Shown: in pieces, positions 42,967 to 54,216 of the stretch
Position numbering within the stretch: position 1 is the first letter of the stretch
Layout: each line of letters opens with the position of its first letter
Source: Micromonospora sp. NBC_00421
Lineage (GTDB): Bacteria; Actinomycetota; Actinomycetes; Mycobacteriales; Micromonosporaceae
Direction: 5' to 3'
NCBI RefSeq assembly: GCF_036017915.1
Contig: NZ_CP107929.1
Span: forward strand, 2,759,501-2,823,500
Length of the DNA: 64,000 nucleotides
Made by a program: the position numbers and the translations under genes
Notes under the pieces: model-generated
Told to the model about the DNA's origin: nothing
Databases searched by the model: none
What the model saw: only the letters and a program-made list of their open reading frames with translations

Positions 42967-45303
42967 ATGTCCCCGTCCCTCAACCGACGTCAACTCCTGC
43001 AGGCCGCGGGCGCCACCGCGCTCGTCTCCGCCACCGGCGGCACCCTCCTCGGCGCGACGCCGGCCGCCGCAGCGCTGGTGGTCCCCCCAGCCCGGGCGGA
43101 CCTCGGTGTCGCCGCGTACCCGTTCGAACTGGGTCAGGTCCGGCTGACCGCAGGCCGGCTGCTGGACAACCAGAACCGGACGCTGAGCTACCTGCGGTTC
43201 GTCGATGTCGACCGGATGCTCCGCAACTTCCGGGCCAACCACCGGCTCGGCACCAACAACGCCGCCTCCAACGGTGGCTGGGACGCGCCGACGTTCCCGT
43301 TCCGCACCCACATGCAGGGGCACTTCCTGACCGCCTGGGCCCAGGCCTACGCGGTGCTGGGCGACACCACCTGCCGGGACAAGGCGAACTACATGGTGGC
43401 CGAGCTGGCCAAGTGCCAGGCCAACAACGGCGCCGCCGGGTTCACCGCCGGCTACCTGTCCGGTTTCCCGGAGTCCGACTTCTCGGCGCTGGAGGCCCGG
43501 ACGCTGTCCAACGGCAACGTCCCCTACTACTGCATCCACAAGACCCTCATCGGGCTGCTCGACGTGTGGCGCTACATCGGCAACACCCAGGCCCGCTCGG
43601 TGCTGCTGGCGTTGGCCGGCTGGGTAGACACCCGCACCTCGCGGCTGAGCTACAACCAGATGCAGTCGATGCTCGAGACCGAGTTCGGTGGCATGAACGA
43701 GGCGCTTACCGACATCTACCAGTACACCGGCGACGGGCGCTGGCTCACAGTCGCCCAGCGCTTCGACCACGCAGGCGTGTTCAACCCGCTCGCCGCCAAC
43801 TCCGACCAGCTCAACGGCAAGCACGCCAACACCCAGGTGCCCAAGTGGATCGGCGCGGCGCGGGAGTTCAAGGCGACCGGCACCACCCGGTACCGCGACA
43901 TCGCCAGCAACGCGTGGAACATGACGGTCAACGCGCACACCTACGTCATCGGCGGCAACAGCCAGGCCGAGCACTTCCGGCCGCCGAACGCGATCGCCGG
44001 CTACCTGAGCAACGACACCTGCGAGCACTGCAACACCCACAACATGCTCAAGCTGACCCGGGAGCTGTGGCTGCTCGACCCGAACCGGGTCGCGTACTTC
44101 GACTACTACGAGCGCGCCCTGCTCAACCACGTCGTCGGCGCGCAGAACCCGGCCGACGGCCACGGCCACGTCACCTACTTCACCCCGCTCAAGCCGGGTG
44201 GACGCCGGGGGGTCGGCCCGGCCTGGGGCGGCGGCACCTTCAGCACCGACTACAACTCGTTCTGGTGCTGTCAGGGCACCGGCATCGAGGCGAACACCAA
44301 GCTGATGGACTCGATCTACTTCTACAACGACACCACGCTGACGGTGAACCTGTTCGTGCCGTCGGTGCTGACCTGGTCGCAGCGCGGGATCACGGTCACC
44401 CAGAGCACCACCTACCCGGCCAGCGACACCAGCACGCTCACCCTCGACGGCACGATGAGCGGCTCGTGGAGCATCCGGGTCCGGATTCCGGCCTGGGCCA
44501 CCGGCGCGACGATCGCCGTCAACGGCGAGACGCAGAGCGTCTCCACCAACCCCGGCAGCTACGCCACGGTCACCCGCACCTGGGCGGCCGGCGACACCAT
44601 CACCGTCCGACTGCCGATGAAGGTCGTCGTGCAGCAGGCCAACGACAACGCCAACGTCGGCGCCCTCACCTACGGCCCGGCGGTGCTGGCCGGCAACTAC
44701 GGCAACACCGCCCTGAGCGCCCTGCCGTCGCTCAACGTCTCGTCGGTCACCCGGACCAGCACCAGCACGCTGGCGTTCACCGCCACCGCGAACGGGTCCA
44801 CGGTCAACCTCGGGCCGTTCTACGACGCCCACGGCTTCAACTACACGGTCTACTGGAACACCACCGGCGGCAGCAACGGCGGCGGCAGTTCGCGTCTGGT
44901 CAACGTCGGCAGTGGCCTGGTCCTCGGCATCCAGAACATGTCCACCGCCGACGGTGGGCTCGCCCTCCAGTGGGGCGACTCCGGCACCGCCGACCACAAC
45001 TGGGTGGTGGTGACCGACGGCGACGCGGTCCGGTTCCGCAACGTCAACAGCGGCAAGGTCCTCGGCGTCGAGAACATGTCCACCGCCGACAACGCCCGCG
45101 TCCTGCAGTGGGCGGACAACGGCACCGCCGACCACCGCTGGGTCCTGCTGAACCAGGGCGACGGCACCTACAAGATCCGCAACGTCAACAGCGGCAAGTT
45201 GCTCGGCATCCTCAACGGCTCGACCGCGCAGGGCGCGCAGGCCGTGCAGGACTCCGACAACGGAAGCGCCGACAACCGGTGGCGGCTGGTCGCCAACCAG
45301 TAG
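42967..45303 (+). CDS. Tat-exported GH127 beta-L-arabinofuranosidase with CBM13-type module
   Basis: A 778-residue enzyme of the DUF1680/GH127 family. A Tat signal (NRRQLLQAAGATALVS) precedes the (alpha/alpha)6 barrel with LETEFGGMNEALTDIYQ (catalytic Glu), CEHCNTHNM and FWCCQGTGIE (zinc and catalytic Cys). A beta-sandwich follows; the last 130 residues are a ricin-type module (SGKVLGVENMSTADNARVLQ). It releases beta-L-arabinofuranose from arabinan or extensin-type chains. Start ATG has GGAGG. Convergent with the next GH43 gene. Confidence 0.9.
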   Translation: MSPSLNRRQLLQAAGATALVSATGGTLLGATPAAAALVVPPARADLGVAAYPFELGQVRLTAGRLLDNQNRTLSYLRFVDVDRMLRNFRANHRLGTNNAASNGGWDAPTFPFRTHMQGHFLTAWAQAYAVLGDTTCRDKANYMVAELAKCQANNGAAGFTAGYLSGFPESDFSALEARTLSNGNVPYYCIHKTLIGLLDVWRYIGNTQARSVLLALAGWVDTRTSRLSYNQMQSMLETEFGGMNEALTDIYQYTGDGRWLTVAQRFDHAGVFNPLAANSDQLNGKHANTQVPKWIGAAREFKATGTTRYRDIASNAWNMTVNAHTYVIGGNSQAEHFRPPNAIAGYLSNDTCEHCNTHNMLKLTRELWLLDPNRVAYFDYYERALLNHVVGAQNPADGHGHVTYFTPLKPGGRRGVGPAWGGGTFSTDYNSFWCCQGTGIEANTKLMDSIYFYNDTTLTVNLFVPSVLTWSQRGITVTQSTTYPASDTSTLTLDGTMSGSWSIRVRIPAWATGATIAVNGETQSVSTNPGSYATVTRTWAAGDTITVRLPMKVVVQQANDNANVGALTYGPAVLAGNYGNTALSALPSLNVSSVTRTSTSTLAFTATANGSTVNLGPFYDAHGFNYTVYWNTTGGSNGGGSSRLVNVGSGLVLGIQNMSTADGGLALQWGDSGTADHNWVVVTDGDAVRFRNVNSGKVLGVENMSTADNARVLQWADNGTADHRWVLLNQGDGTYKIRNVNSGKLLGILNGSTAQGAQAVQDSDNGSADNRWRLVANQ

Positions 45304-45376
45304 GAACCGGCCCGGATCGGCCGCCGGTCCGACCGACACCGCGGCGAGACGGTGTGGGACCGGCGGTCGCAGGAGT

Positions 45377-45402
45377 GGGGCTGCCCCGATCGGGGCAGCC
45401 CC
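45377..45402. terminator. Bidirectional hairpin terminator
   Basis: GGGGCTGCCCC-GATC-GGGGCAGCCCC is a perfect palindrome between convergent GH127 and GH43 genes. Confidence 0.9.
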
Positions 45403-45430
45403 GTTCCGTGTGGGCCGAAGCCCGGGTGGG

Positions 45431-47551
45431 TCAGGGCGTGCTGAGCGTGAACTGGCGGACCGTGCTGGTGCCACCGAGAGCCTGGGTGGCGTAGTTGAAG
45501 ATGGCGAACCGGTAGCCCATGAAGAACTGCCAGTTGCTGTCCAGGGTGAGCGCGTTGCCCAACGAGGTGAAGTTGGTGCCGTCGGTGCTGTAGGAGAACC
45601 GCGCCTGGCGGCCGGACCCGGGTCGGATGTCGGCGGTGGCCCGCAACCAGATCCTGCCCCCGCTCACCGGGGCGGAGGCGATCTCCGTACCGGTGTTCGT
45701 GGTCCGCCAACTGCCGTCCATGGTGAGGTTGTTCGTCATCGACACCCGGGTGGCCCCGTTGTCGCGCCGGACGCCGATCCAGGCCGACGAGTTGCGCAGC
45801 ATCGCCAACCCGCTCCGGTCGCCGTCGCGCAGTGCCGAGTAGTCGAGTTCGACGGTGGCGGTGGAGGTCGGCCCCTGGATCCGGTGGGTCACCGTGTTCC
45901 GGGCGCCGTAGAGGTCGTTGGTCACCGTCGCGGTCTGCAACCGCAGGCCGTTGCTGACCGACCACTTGGTGTTGTCCGGGTTGTGGTTCCACTCCCACTG
46001 CGGGCCGAGGGTGCTGCCGCTGAAGGTGTCGGTGCCGGTCAGCGGCTTGACCGGCCGGGTGGGCAGCGGGTTCGGGTACGACGCGCCCCAGCCGCCGTTG
46101 ACCGTCTGGATCTGCGGCCAGCCGTCGGCGGTCCAGGTGATCGGGGCCAGCGCGGGCACCCGCCCACCGGGGTAGGCGTCGACGAAGGACATGTAGTACC
46201 ACTGCCCGGCGGCGGTCTGCACCAGGCCGCCCTGGTGCGGCACGCCGCCACCGGAGATCGGACCGGGCATGTTGAGCAGCACCTGACGCATCTCGTACGG
46301 GCCGAACGGGCTCGACGACTTCAGGATGTACTGCCCGTTGGCGGGCCGGGTGAGGAAGATGTAGTAGCTGCCGTTGCGCTTGTAGAACCGGGCCCCCTCC
46401 AGGGTGCCCACGCTCGACGGGGTGGAGAACACCTGCTGGCTGCGGACCTCGCTCTTGCCGTCCGCGGACAGCTGCGCCACGCTGATCTGGGTGTTGCCGT
46501 AGGCGACGTACATGGTGTCGTTGTCGTCCACCAGCATGCCGGCGTCGTAGTAGCACTTGTTGATGGTGGAGTGCTGGTTCCAGGCCCCGTCGACCGCGGC
46601 GGCGGTGTAGATGTAGGTCTTGGCGAAGTCGATGCAGCCGGCCCAGTAGTAGGTGCGGTTGCTCGGGCGGTAGTTCAGCGTCGACGCCCAGATCCCGTTG
46701 ACGTACGCCCGGCCGCCTGACATGTCGTACTTCGCGCCGAAGTCCAGCTTGGGCACCGAGTGCCCGGCGAACTCCCAGTTCACCAGGTCGTACGAGCGCA
46801 GGATCGGGGCGCCCGGCGAGTAGTGCATGGTCGAGGCGGACATGTAGAACGCGTCGCCGACCCGGATGATGTCGACGTCGGCGAAGTCCTGCCACACGAC
46901 CGGGTTGGTGAACGAGCCGCTCGCGGGCGGCGTGGTCGGGGTGGCGGTCGGGGTGGCGGTGGGCGTGGGGGTGGTGCCGCCGTCGACGCGGACGAGCTGC
47001 CACTGCTGGTTGGTGCCGCCCCAGTCGCCGTACTGGACGATGTTCCCGCCGTCGGCGGTGGAGGCGTTCTGCACCTCTACCGCCTTGCCGCTGTTGCGGT
47101 TGAGCAACCGGACGTAGCCGTCGGCCGAGTCGGCCAACCGGAACTGCTGGTTGGTGCCGTTACCGTCGGTCCACTGCACGATCGCCGCGCCGTCGGCGGT
47201 GGAGAGGTTGGAGACGTCGAGGACCTTGCCCGAGTGTCGTGCCTTCAACCGGTAGTAGCCCCCGCCGGAGTCGACGAACTGCCACTGCTGGTTGGTGCCG
47301 TCACCGCGCGTCCACTGGGTGATCCGCGCGCCGTCGTTGGTGGCCCGGTTGTACACGTCCAACGCCTTGCCGCTGTTGCGGTTCACCAACACGTACCAGG
47401 CGTTGGTGTCCACCGTCGCCGCGGCGGCCCCGGTCGCCTCGACCACGACGAGCCCACCGCCGACCAGCAGCGTCAACAGGGCGGCGACGGCCCGCGACCA
47501 CCAGCCGCGTCGCCGCCGTCCCACGATCGGGACCTCACCCATGGCTACCAT
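45431..47551 (-). CDS. Secreted GH43 enzyme with N-terminal CBM13 module
   Basis: A 706-residue enzyme. Signal/anchor segment about 17-45; then a ricin-type module (SGKALDVYNRATNDGARITQ and two further repeats, about 50-190), Thr-Pro linker, GH43 propeller (FTNPVVWQDFADVDIIRVGDAF with the general-base Asp; TLEGARFYKRNG with Glu), and a C-terminal beta-sandwich. Likely cuts xylose- or arabinose-containing oligosaccharides. Two LacI-type sites lie upstream. Start ATG at 47551 or the one three codons on (47542) are both near AAGGAGGG. Confidence 0.88.
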   Translation of the reverse strand: MVAMGEVPIVGRRRRGWWSRAVAALLTLLVGGGLVVVEATGAAAATVDTNAWYVLVNRNSGKALDVYNRATNDGARITQWTRGDGTNQQWQFVDSGGGYYRLKARHSGKVLDVSNLSTADGAAIVQWTDGNGTNQQFRLADSADGYVRLLNRNSGKAVEVQNASTADGGNIVQYGDWGGTNQQWQLVRVDGGTTPTPTATPTATPTTPPASGSFTNPVVWQDFADVDIIRVGDAFYMSASTMHYSPGAPILRSYDLVNWEFAGHSVPKLDFGAKYDMSGGRAYVNGIWASTLNYRPSNRTYYWAGCIDFAKTYIYTAAAVDGAWNQHSTINKCYYDAGMLVDDNDTMYVAYGNTQISVAQLSADGKSEVRSQQVFSTPSSVGTLEGARFYKRNGSYYIFLTRPANGQYILKSSSPFGPYEMRQVLLNMPGPISGGGVPHQGGLVQTAAGQWYYMSFVDAYPGGRVPALAPITWTADGWPQIQTVNGGWGASYPNPLPTRPVKPLTGTDTFSGSTLGPQWEWNHNPDNTKWSVSNGLRLQTATVTNDLYGARNTVTHRIQGPTSTATVELDYSALRDGDRSGLAMLRNSSAWIGVRRDNGATRVSMTNNLTMDGSWRTTNTGTEIASAPVSGGRIWLRATADIRPGSGRQARFSYSTDGTNFTSLGNALTLDSNWQFFMGYRFAIFNYATQALGGTSTVRQFTLSTP

Positions 47552-47630
47552 GACCCTCCTTCACGAACGGGCGATCGACGGTGGCCCGGAACAGCCCGGG
47601 CCCGTCGTCGCATTGTTCGAAGCCCGCCGA

Positions 47631-47644
47631 TGTCAACGTTCACA
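47631..47644. promoter_or_regulatory. LacI-type operator, GH43 proximal
   Basis: TGTCAACGTTCACA, 80 bases upstream of the GH43 start, nearly palindromic about CG and very similar to the site before the GH30 gene read on the other strand. Confidence 0.65.
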
Positions 47645-47737
47645 CGGCGGCGCGTCCGCGATGGCGCGCGACGCGGGCAGCGGACGGTCGAGGATGCCGA
47701 CCAGCCACTGCGGGAACGGCTTCGACTATCCATAGAC

Positions 47738-47751
47738 TGTGAGCGATAACA
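47738..47751. promoter_or_regulatory. LacI-type operator, GH43 distal
   Basis: TGTGAGCGATAACA lies 107 bases upstream of the proximal site. Two sites at this distance, roughly ten helical turns, would allow looping by a tetrameric repressor. Confidence 0.65.
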
Positions 47752-47801
47752 TGATGCTCGTCAAGCCGAAACATCGACGACACGGTCTATGGACAGAAGC
47801 C

Positions 47802-47846
47802 GGCACCCCGCGACGCCGTCGGTGAACCGACGCGTCACGGGGTGCC
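47802..47846 (-). terminator. Long hairpin terminator after mmsB
   Basis: Arms GGCACCCCGCGACGC and GCGTCACGGGGTGCC pair with one mismatch and an inner GTCGGTGAACCGAC hairpin. It lies downstream of the importer operon on the minus strand. Confidence 0.75.
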
Positions 47847-47884
47847 TGGCCCGGGAACCGGGGTGCGGTCGAGCGCCGCAGCCG

Positions 47885-49131
47885 TCAGCGGGAGGAGCCG
47901 GCGCGGCGCTTGTTGTAGACGTCGAAGGCCACCGCGACGAGCAGCACAAGGCCCTTCACCACGGACTGGATCGACTGGTCGACGCCCATCAGCTGCATGC
48001 CGTTGCTCATCACCGCCATGATCAGACCACCGACCACCGCTCCCACCACGGTGCCGACCCCACCGGTGACCGCCGCGCCGCCGATGAACGCGGCGGCGAT
48101 CGCGTCGAGCTCGAACATGTTGCCGGCGGCGGGCTGGGCGCCGTTGGAGCGCGAGGAGTAGATCACCCCGGCCACCGCCGCCAGGAAGCCCATGTTGACG
48201 AACATCCAGAAGTTGACCGTCCGCACCTTGACCCCGGAGAGGGTCGCCGCCGAGAGGTTACCGCCGATCGCGTAGACCTGCCGGCCGAAGACCGTACGCC
48301 GGGTGAGCAGGCCGTAGACCAGCACCAGCGCGGCCAGGATGATCAGCACGATCGGCAGGCCCCGGGCGTGCGCCAACTGCCAGGCGAAGTACATGATGAC
48401 CGCGCCCACCAGCACCACCCGGGCGACGAACAGCGGGAACGACTCCACCGGCTGCTGGTAGCGGATCCGGGCCACCCGGGTCCGGAAACCGCTCACCGCG
48501 TACCCGGCCACCGCGACGACGCCGATCAGCAGGGTGAAGGCGTCGAAACCGTCCCCGCCGAGCAGCCCGTTGAGGAAACCGGCCGCGACCTGCTGGTAGT
48601 CGGCGGGGAACGGGGAGAGCGAGATGTTGTCGAGCACCCGCAGGGTCAGGCCGCGGAACAGCAGCATGCCGGCGAGCGTCACGATGAAGGCCGGGATGCC
48701 GGCGTACGCCACCCAGAAGCCGTGCCACGCGCCGACCGCGACGCCCACCGCCACCGCGGCCAGGACGCCGACCCACCACGGGAAGCCCTCCCGGATGACC
48801 AGCACGGCGGAGACCGCCCCGGTGAGGGCGACCACCGAGCCCACCGACAGGTCGATGTGCCCGCCGATGATGATGATCACCATGCCGATCGCCAGCACCA
48901 GGATGTAGGAGTACTGGAGGACGATGTTGGTGATGTTGCCGGGGCTCAGCGACACCCCGTCGGTGAGCACGGCGAAGAACCCGACGATGACGACGAGTGC
49001 GACGTAGATGCCGCTCTGCCGCAGGTTGTTCATGATCAGCGCGCGCAGGTCGCTGGTGCCGGCGTGCAGGGCGACGCCCGGGCTCTTGTCGGCCGGCGGC
49101 GGGGACGGCGGCGATGAGGTCTTGACGCTGG

Positions 49132-49135
<4 letters not shown>
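47885..49135 (-). CDS. mmsB: Multiple-monosaccharide ABC transporter permease MmsB-like
   Basis: A 416-residue membrane protein of the CUT2 (ribose/xylose/ChvE) type, with about ten spans and the [21 protein letters not shown] motif that contacts the ATPase. Its C-terminal [20 protein letters not shown] is also family-typical. It imports pentoses or galactose with the products of the two upstream genes; L-arabinose would fit the adjacent arabinofuranosidases. ATGA overlap with mmsA. Confidence 0.88.
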
Positions 49136-50670
<1,535 letters not shown>

Positions 50671-50708
50671 GGTCAGCGTCCTGATCGTCGAAGCCTGCGG
50701 CGGGCTTG

Positions 50709-50758
50709 CGATGCGTCGGGCGCGGCGGCGGTCGTGCACCGCCGCGCCCGACGCATCG
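50709..50758 (-). terminator. 20-bp stem-loop between chvE and mmsA
   Basis: Perfect 20-base arms (CGATGCGTCGGGCGCGGCGG and complement) with a 10-base loop lie directly after the chvE stop. Such an element stops part of the transcripts and protects the 3' end of the binding-protein mRNA, giving more binding protein than membrane complex. Confidence 0.85.
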
Positions 50759-50761
50759 GCC

Positions 50762-51904
50762 TTACTTCTTGGCCTGACCGGCGGCGACCTCTTCGGCCGA
50801 CCAGTAACCGGAGTCGATCACCACCTTCTGGATGTCGTCCTTGAAGACGGTCTCGATCGGCAGCAGGTACGCCGGAACGACCTTGATCTTGTTGTTGTAG
50901 GTCTTGGTGTCGTTGGCCTCGGGCTGCTTGTCCTTGAGGAACGCCTCGGCCGCGATGACGGCCTGCTCGGCGAGGAGCCGGGTGTCCTTGAAGACGGTGG
51001 AGCTCTGCACCCCGTCGTTGATCAGCTTGATCGAGGCGATCTCGGCGTCCTGGCCGGTCACCACGGGCAGCTTCTTCGCGCCCTTGCCGTAGCCGGCGTT
51101 CTGCAGGGCGGTGATGATGCCCCGGGAGATCCCGTCGTACGGCGACAGCACCCCGTTGACCACCGTGCCGTCGTTGTAGGTGGAGGTGAGCAGGTTCTCC
51201 ATCCGCTGCTGCGCGGTCTCCTGCTGCCAGCGCAGGATCGCCGCCTGCTCGATCCGGGTCTGACCGGACTTCACCTTCAGCGTGCCGCTCTCGATGAACG
51301 GCTTGAGGGTGTCCATCGCCCCGCCGAAGAAGTACTGGGTGTTGTTGTCGTCGAGCGAGCCGGCGAACAGTTCGACGTTGAACGGGCCGGTCGCGGTGCC
51401 CTTCGCGCCGTCCTTGGTCTGCAGGCCGAGCCCGACCAGCAGGGCGGTCGCCTGGGCCACCCCGACCTTGTAGTTGTCGAAGCTGACGTAGAAGTCGACG
51501 TTCTTGTTGCCCAGGAGCAGCCGGTCGTACGAGATGACCGGGATCTTCGCGGTGGCGGCGGCGTCCAGCTGGCCGCTGAGCGCGGTGCCGTCGATGGCCG
51601 CGATGATGAGGACGTCCGCGCCCTGCGTGATCATCTGGTCGACCTGCTGGGACTGGGTGGGGATGTCGTCACCGGCGTACTGGAGGTCGACCTTGTAGCC
51701 CTTGGCCTCCAGCTTCTCCTTCACCGCCTTGCCGTCGGCGATCCACCGCTCCGAGGTCTGCGTCGGCATGGAGACGCCGATGGTCAGGTCGGCGGGCTTC
51801 TTGTCGCTGGTGTCACCGCTGCTGCCCGCTCCCCCGCCACTGCACGCGGCCAGGCTGAACGCCAATGCCGCGCCGCCGAGCGCGACCAGGAATTTCCTGC
51901 GCAC
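50762..51904 (-). CDS. chvE: Multiple-monosaccharide binding lipoprotein ChvE-like
   Basis: A 380-residue sugar-binding lipoprotein. Lipobox LAACSG near residue 20, then the ChvE-type fold ([55 protein letters not shown] segment). ChvE-family proteins bind arabinose, galactose, glucose or xylose. Start GTG with GAGGAG. First gene of the importer operon, with a LacI-type operator 62 bases upstream. Confidence 0.88.
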   Translation of the reverse strand: MRRKFLVALGGAALAFSLAACSGGGAGSSGDTSDKKPADLTIGVSMPTQTSERWIADGKAVKEKLEAKGYKVDLQYAGDDIPTQSQQVDQMITQGADVLIIAAIDGTALSGQLDAAATAKIPVISYDRLLLGNKNVDFYVSFDNYKVGVAQATALLVGLGLQTKDGAKGTATGPFNVELFAGSLDDNNTQYFFGGAMDTLKPFIESGTLKVKSGQTRIEQAAILRWQQETAQQRMENLLTSTYNDGTVVNGVLSPYDGISRGIITALQNAGYGKGAKKLPVVTGQDAEIASIKLINDGVQSSTVFKDTRLLAEQAVIAAEAFLKDKQPEANDTKTYNNKIKVVPAYLLPIETVFKDDIQKVVIDSGYWSAEEVAAGQAKK

Positions 51905-51965
51905 AGGTTTCTCCTCTCCGGAACTCCCGCCGACTGCGGGGACCACCTGTCACCTTTCGGGGTAG

Positions 51966-51979
51966 TGTTAGCGCTCACA
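51966..51979. promoter_or_regulatory. LacI-type operator upstream of chvE
   Basis: TGTTAGCGCTCACA is the exact reverse complement of the site before the GH27 gene. Both lie 60-70 bases upstream of their starts, strong evidence of one shared regulator. Confidence 0.75.
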
Positions 51980-52179
51980 TCGCCCCCGTCAACACCCCCT
52001 CGGAAATCCGGACGTCACGGTCTCGTAACGGGCGTCTCCGACTTGTCCGCCCACCGGCTCCGCGCCGAGCGGGCCGACGCGGGGCGGTTTCCGTGGCGGC
52101 CACGTCGCTTCCGACCCGCCCACCTCCCCCGGGGCGCAGGCCGGGCGACTGGCGTGCCCCCGCGGCCGGTACGTCGTAC

Positions 52180-52212
52180 GCCCCGGGCATCCGATGATCG
52201 GACACCCGGGGC
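52180..52212 (-). terminator. Hairpin terminator after the serine hydrolase
   Basis: Arms GCCCCGGG and CCCGGGGC with an inner TCCGATGATCGGA hairpin, 22 bases past the stop of the last gene of the 52-56.5 kb operon. Confidence 0.7.
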
Positions 52213-52234
52213 GCGACGCGTCGGACCCGGCCGG

Positions 52235-53389
52235 TCAGTCGTCCAGGCAGGAGCGTAGGGCGGCGGTCAGCAGGTTGGCGCGCTCGTCGCCCATGCCCCG
52301 CATCTGGTTCACCACGTAACCGAAACCGACCTGGTGGGCGTCGTCGCCGAAGGCGAGGTTGCCGCCCGCGCCGTCGTGTCCGAAGCTGCGCTCGCCGAGC
52401 AGCGGCCGGGCCGGTGGGGAGTGCAGCAGGAAGCCGCTGCCCCAGCGCTGGCCGGTGTCCGGCGGGCCGTGCCGTTGCTGCCCCCGGGACCGCACCACAG
52501 TCGCGTCGTCCACCGACGCGGTGTCGAGCACGGGCGGCCCCGCCACCGGCGACACGCAGGCCGCGTAGAGGCGGGCCAGGCCGTCGGCCGTGCTCACCGC
52601 GCCCGCGCCCGGGATGCCGGCGGCCCGGATGGCCGGATCGTTGAAGCTGACCAGGCCGGCGTCGTCGGCGGGGAACGCGAACGCGCCTCCCATGGTGATC
52701 CCCCGGTCGGCCACCGGGTCGACGAACGGCTCCGGGTCGGGCGGCGGGGCGATGTTCCAGGCGACCGAGTCGCGTTCGACGGCCGGCAGGCCGAGCCAGG
52801 TCCGCAGACCCAGCGGCGTCGCCAGGGCGTCCTGGAAGAACGCGCCGGGCAACTGGCCGGTGATCCGGTGGATCACCTCACCGATCAGCCAGCCGTACGT
52901 CATCGCGTGGTAGCTGTGCGCCGTACCCGGGCGCCAGAGCGGGGCCTGCGCCTCGATCGCCTTGATCACCGGATCCCAGGCGAGCACCTCGTCGAGGGTC
53001 AGCGGGCGGTCGAGCGCGGGCAGGCCGGACTGGTGGGTGAGCAGCCAACGCACCGGGATGTCTTCCTTGCCGTGCTGGCCGAACTCGGGCCAGTAACGGG
53101 TGACCGGCGCGTCCAGGTCGAGCCGGCCCTGCTGCACCAGCAGGTAGGCGCAGATCGCCAGGATGCCCTTGGTGCAGGAGAAGACGGTGACCGGGGTGTG
53201 CGCCGTCCAGGGCCTGCCGGTGCGGGGGTCGGCCGTCCCGCCGTGCAGGTCGACGACCCGACGCCCCCGCAGGTAGACGGTGACCGCTGCGCCGACCTCC
53301 CCCCGGGTGGTGAAGTTGTCGCGGAAGACGTCGGCCACCCGCCCGAAGCGTTCGTCGGCGTCGCCGTGGATCTGCGGCTGCGTGGCCAC
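52235..53389 (-). CDS. Beta-lactamase-fold serine hydrolase in a sugar operon
   Basis: A 384-residue protein of the class C beta-lactamase/esterase family. Motif 1 is SCTK (in VTVFSCTKGILA), motif 2 a Tyr in SYHAMTYGW, and motif 3 HDGAGGN. No signal peptide, so cytoplasmic; probably an esterase acting on acylated sugars brought in by the ABC importer whose genes precede it by two bases. Start is the GTG after AAGGGA. No evidence for antibiotic resistance. Confidence 0.85.
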   Translation of the reverse strand: MATQPQIHGDADERFGRVADVFRDNFTTRGEVGAAVTVYLRGRRVVDLHGGTADPRTGRPWTAHTPVTVFSCTKGILAICAYLLVQQGRLDLDAPVTRYWPEFGQHGKEDIPVRWLLTHQSGLPALDRPLTLDEVLAWDPVIKAIEAQAPLWRPGTAHSYHAMTYGWLIGEVIHRITGQLPGAFFQDALATPLGLRTWLGLPAVERDSVAWNIAPPPDPEPFVDPVADRGITMGGAFAFPADDAGLVSFNDPAIRAAGIPGAGAVSTADGLARLYAACVSPVAGPPVLDTASVDDATVVRSRGQQRHGPPDTGQRWGSGFLLHSPPARPLLGERSFGHDGAGGNLAFGDDAHQVGFGYVVNQMRGMGDERANLLTAALRSCLDD

Positions 53390-53391
53390 TG

Positions 53392-54216
53392 CTATCCCTT
53401 CAGTGAGCCCTGGATCAGGGCCTTGATGAACTGACGCTGGAAGATCAGGAAGACGATCAGGGTCGGGGTGAGGATCAGCAGCGATCCGGCGCACAGCAGC
53501 ACCAGGTCGGTGCCCCACTGACCCTGGAACGCGCCGAGCGCGCCCGCCATCGTGCGCTTGGCCGGGTCGTCGACCAGGACGATGGCCAGCAGGAACTGGT
53601 TCCACGTCCAGAGGAACATCAGGATGGTCAGCGACGCGATGGCCGGTCGGGCGAGCGGCACCTGGACCCGCCAGAAGAGCTGCCAGGTGGTGCTGCCGTC
53701 CACCCGGGCCGCCTCGGACAGCTCCACCGGCACGTTGCTGAAGTGCGCCCGCATCCAGAACACCGCGAACGGCATGTAGAGGCCGATCAGCGGCAGGATG
53801 ATCGCCCACCTGGTGTTGAGCAGACCGAGATCCTGCATCTGGTAGTAGAGCGGGGTGACCACCGCCTCGAACGGCAGGGTCAGCCCGAGCAGCAGCAGAC
53901 CGAACACGATCCGGCCACCCGGGACCCGCAGCTGGCCCAGCCCGAACCCGGCCATGGTGGCGATCAGCACCGAGACCGGCACCACGCCGGCCACGATGAG
54001 CAGGCTGGAACGCAGCAGCGCGCCCATGTTCGCCACCGTGAAGGCGTCGGCGAAGTTGCCCCACTGCGGGTCCGACGGCCAGGCCAGGCCGCTGGGCACG
54101 GTGCCGCGCGGTTGCAGCGCCGCGGAGAGCATGCTGACGAACGGCAGCAGGGTGACCAGGATCAGGACGATCAGGAAGACCCGGCCGGTCAGGTTCTCAC
54201 GCCGGCTGAGGTTCAT
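53392..54216 (-). CDS. Carbohydrate ABC transporter permease (MalG type), second system
   Basis: A 274-residue permease with six spans and EAA loop VELSEAARVDGSTTWQLFW. Ends three bases before the hydrolase start. Its ATG overlaps the partner permease stop. The ATPase is again absent from the operon. Confidence 0.87.
   Translation of the reverse strand: MNLSRRENLTGRVFLIVLILVTLLPFVSMLSAALQPRGTVPSGLAWPSDPQWGNFADAFTVANMGALLRSSLLIVAGVVPVSVLIATMAGFGLGQLRVPGGRIVFGLLLLGLTLPFEAVVTPLYYQMQDLGLLNTRWAIILPLIGLYMPFAVFWMRAHFSNVPVELSEAARVDGSTTWQLFWRVQVPLARPAIASLTILMFLWTWNQFLLAIVLVDDPAKRTMAGALGAFQGQWGTDLVLLCAGSLLILTPTLIVFLIFQRQFIKALIQGSLKG

Larger units (their letters stand above)
51905..52234. other. Intergenic region with chvE control site and an ABC-operon terminator
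   Basis: Contains the chvE promoter side, the operator at 51966-51979 and the terminator at 52180-52212. No gene supported between them. Confidence 0.6.

Noticed and set aside
41266..45474. A 1402-codon minus-strand frame opposite GH43 and GH127
   Set aside because: Antisense shadow of two well-supported hydrolase genes; Val/Gly/Arg-rich with no domain.
52235..53389. Antibiotic-resistance beta-lactamase
   Set aside because: No signal peptide and placement in a sugar operon argue for an esterase.
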